The notes below the pieces were generated by a model. The model made no database searches. It was not told where the DNA came from and saw nothing but the letters and a program-made list of their open reading frames with translations. A stretch of DNA of 64,000 nt from Prochlorococcus sp. AG-402-N08 (GTDB lineage: Bacteria; Cyanobacteriota; Cyanobacteriia; PCC-6307; Cyanobiaceae). The position numbers and the translations under genes were made by a program. Of this stretch, positions 62,212 through 64,000 are shown one piece after another (the stretch's first letter is position 1; each line of letters begins with the position of its first letter). Where the stretch lies: the NCBI GenBank assembly GCA_003216535.1, contig QCIS01000004.1:93899-157898 (forward strand), in the 5' to 3' direction.

Positions 62212-62454
62212 ATGGATTCTGCAAGTGATTTGATTTTTGATTCTTTAAAAGAGGAGCCAATAGGAGAAACTGATCACTTTATTTGGTTCATAACGGATAT
62301 TGGTATTGCTGCCCTATTTAAAAGAGAGCAAAACTATGAAATCTACAGTTCAAATGTCGAAATTGAGGCTAATAAAATAGGTTTGGATATAACTAAAGAA
62401 GAAAAAGAATATCTCAAAATAAAAGAGAAACAACTTTTCTTGTTTTATTCATAA
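62212..62454 (+). CDS. 80-aa hypothetical protein
   Basis: MDSASDLIFDSLKEEPIGET, then a beta/alpha soluble domain ending EYLKIKEKQLFLFYS. 21 bases after the previous gene. Unknown. Confidence 0.6.
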   Translation: MDSASDLIFDSLKEEPIGETDHFIWFITDIGIAALFKREQNYEIYSSNVEIEANKIGLDITKEEKEYLKIKEKQLFLFYS

Positions 62455-62474
62455 TTTAATATTTATTTCTTAAT

Positions 62475-62666
62475 TTAATAAGAATGCTCAAGGTTAAAGG
62501 TTGGCTCTTTAATATTATTTTCGCTAATTAATTCGTATGTGAGCTCTTTATTTAGGGCATTTATATAGGATGTATAAAGTTTTCCCCAAACAAATTCAAA
62601 TTCATCTTTACTTAAATTCTTGAAAAGAATTTCTCCTTTGAAGTAAATGTGATAAGAATCATTCAT
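62475..62666 (-). CDS. 63-aa hypothetical protein
   Basis: MNDSYHIYFKGEILFKNLSK, DEFEFVWGKLYTSYINAL. Soluble, strand-helix layout seen in small picocyanobacterial orphan families. Unknown. Confidence 0.6.
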   Translation of the reverse strand: MNDSYHIYFKGEILFKNLSKDEFEFVWGKLYTSYINALNKELTYELISENNIKEPTFNLEHSY

Positions 62667-62758
62667 AGTGGAAAATCAATCCTTTCCTTTTTAACGCAAA
62701 GGATTATATATGTAGTATTGTCTGCTACTAAAAAGAAATTTATAAGTGTAATAAACCA

Positions 62759-63070
62759 TTAGACCATTCGTGTATTCATTTTTTGTTTTTTGAATAATCC
62801 GACTGTCTCATCAAGATCCATACATGGCTGAATACTAATATCCATTAACCTTCTCCAAGGATGCCATTGCTTCCAAATTGTCTCAAGAGAATCTGCACTC
62901 ACTACAGAATGTCCAATCCCATTTTGAACCATAAAAATCCAAGAATGAACCTCATAGTTTTCAGGTCGATTTTGGGGACCACCTGATTCGTACCAATTAA
63001 TTAGCATTTCTGCCCCTTCTTCTTGATCTTCGCCATCTGTAAATTCGTAGGAAATCAAATACCTTTGCAT
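62759..63070 (-). CDS. DUF3303-family protein (second copy)
   Basis: 103 residues: YLISYEFTDGEDQEEGAEML, NWYESGGPQNRPENYEVHSW, SVVSADSLETIWKQWHPWR, IQPCMDLDE. Same blocks as 49776-50057, with a short extra C-terminal tail (LFKKQKMNTRMV). Tandem presence in the island suggests local duplication and divergence. Confidence 0.82.
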   Translation of the reverse strand: MQRYLISYEFTDGEDQEEGAEMLINWYESGGPQNRPENYEVHSWIFMVQNGIGHSVVSADSLETIWKQWHPWRRLMDISIQPCMDLDETVGLFKKQKMNTRMV

Positions 63071-63353
63071 ATAGATTATTATTAAAATCTCTAAACTATT
63101 TTAACTCTAGATTTAGATATTGCTTCCCAATTTAATTAATGTTATGAAGTTTATAGAAGTGTTTGTTTTAAATGAGCGAAAGATTTGGGAAAATTAAGAA
63201 GAATATCTTAACTAATTTATCTTTTGTAAATAAGACAATCTTGAAGTATTTTCAAAACCATGATCTGTTCGTATAGCTAGTTTTAATAGATATAATTTGA
63301 TACTTTTTAAAGCACAATAAATTAGTTACCATATTTATATTGTAAGGACACGA

Positions 63354-63737
63354 ATGAAAAGTAAAAAGGATAAAAGCGATCCAATTGATAATTTAGAGTA
63401 TGAAAAGGTTCTTGAAGAAGAAATAATTAATTCATACGAAAGTAAATTTAAGAGAGATACTGAAGAAGATACTAAAAAGATTAAATTCTACAGGCTTAAA
63501 AGAACTCCATTAGAGATAGTAAATAGGTTATTTTTCTTTTTCTTTATTGGAAGTTTTCTTTTCTCTTTGTTTTTAGCTTATTCAGAAAATAAGTTGTGGT
63601 TCATACTTTATGTAATAAGTGCATTATCTTGTGTTTTCTACACTCCTAATAGAAAAGCACTCAAAGAATTAATAGCAGCCTGGCCAAATACAGAGGATCT
63701 CATCAAAGGTAGGAGTTTATGGAGAAAAGGCAAGTAA
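63354..63737 (+). CDS. Hypothetical two-helix membrane protein
   Basis: 127 residues. Long charged N-terminus, two helices (LFFFFFIGSFLFSLFLAY and WFILYVISALSCVFY), then ALKELIAAWPNTEDLIKG. AAGGA lies before the ATG. Unknown. Confidence 0.62.
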   Translation: MKSKKDKSDPIDNLEYEKVLEEEIINSYESKFKRDTEEDTKKIKFYRLKRTPLEIVNRLFFFFFIGSFLFSLFLAYSENKLWFILYVISALSCVFYTPNRKALKELIAAWPNTEDLIKGRSLWRKGK

Positions 63738-63744
63738 ATAGATT

Positions 63745-63837
63745 ATGAAGCCGTTAAGTTTATTTAAAAAGTGGTTATTAAATATTCTCGTGCCATACAT
63801 AGAGGGAACCAATAAGAAAAAAGAGGATAAAAAATGA
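63745..63837 (+). CDS. 30-aa basic amphipathic peptide
   Basis: MKPLSLFKKWLLNILVPYIE, then GTNKKKEDKK. Lies seven bases after the previous gene and overlaps the next by four, so it is in the operon. Confidence 0.55.
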   Translation: MKPLSLFKKWLLNILVPYIEGTNKKKEDKK

Positions 63838-63971
63838 GCATAATGCAGATTTTTATTTTTGTTGAGATATTTTTGTTTATGGCTGTTGTTTTATGGGTTA
63901 AAAATTTAAATAGTAAACAATCTAGACAACCTTCTTTATCAAAAAAGACAATAAGAGATCTTAAATTTTAG
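63834..63971 (+). CDS. 45-aa single-span membrane protein
   Basis: MSIMQIFIFVEIFLFMAVVL, then WVKNLNSKQSRQPSLSKK. ATGA overlap with the 30-aa gene. Unknown. Confidence 0.55.
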   Translation: MSIMQIFIFVEIFLFMAVVLWVKNLNSKQSRQPSLSKKTIRDLKF

Positions 63972-64000
63972 AATTTTAATCACAAAATAAGGAATCTCTA

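Noticed and set aside
1..64000. CRISPR arrays, insertion sequences, rRNA operons
   Set aside because: No regularly spaced repeats, transposase motifs or rRNA stretches were seen on either strand.

Overview
The window is AT-rich, densely packed and built of short intergenic gaps, with many TTG/GTG starts. It carries a high-light-inducible (Hli) protein, a class II ribonucleotide reductase, a PhnCDE-type phosphite/phosphonate transporter and many tiny membrane proteins (DUF1651, DUF4278, DUF3303, TIGR02450). Together these point to a marine picocyanobacterium, most likely a high-light Prochlorococcus. No tRNA, rRNA, IS element or CRISPR array was seen.

Layout. 1-8956: N-terminus of a glycogen debranching enzyme, a multi-domain carbohydrate-binding-like protein, a ZIP metal transporter, then a metabolic accessory group (GMC oxidoreductase, three SnoaL-like domains, an OprB-like porin, a secreted DUF5602-like protein). 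9131-16212: one-directional ion-transport block with a compact Mrp Na+/H+ antiporter, a K+-channel-like protein, a family-3 solute-binding protein and a Na+/dicarboxylate symporter; the block makes sense as a sodium-energetics unit. 16487-22160: small exported proteins, a DUF481 outer-membrane protein, two A-tract frameshifted small genes, a candidate structured RNA and a second porin. 22471-23622: tiny membrane genes and a candidate glutamine-II riboswitch driving a 33-aa DUF4278 peptide. 23711-47509: core housekeeping genes (nrdJ, prfC, hslO, rsmE, phnCDE, aminotransferase, uracil-DNA glycosylase, ispG, S41 protease, nadA, aroB, purK). 47525-47709: structured RNA directly after purK, best explained as 6S RNA.

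47759-64000 is very different: about 50 small genes, mostly under 100 codons, many membrane or highly charged, in short operons. It looks like a cyanobacterial genomic island. It begins at the 3' end of the 6S-like gene, and that 3' end with its terminator is repeated 4.7 kb further on (52384), the pattern expected of an attachment-site duplication. The island holds a second copy of the riboswitch-DUF4278 unit, two Hli proteins, two DUF3303 paralogues, three DUF1651 paralogues (two with a conserved overlapping 26-codon hydrophobic frame), a stand-alone NAD-dependent DNA ligase adenylation domain, a short-chain dehydrogenase and a 110-bp cluster of DnaA-box-like sites.

The most interesting observations are the covarying riboswitch pair with an extra 5' hairpin, the 6S 3'-end duplication, the overlapping hydrophobic frame in DUF1651 genes, the mini-LigA operon, a uracil-DNA glycosylase that has lost its Fe-S ligands, and three genes interrupted at A-tracts where a one-base change restores the frame. 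All calls are from reading the sequence; no database search was run.
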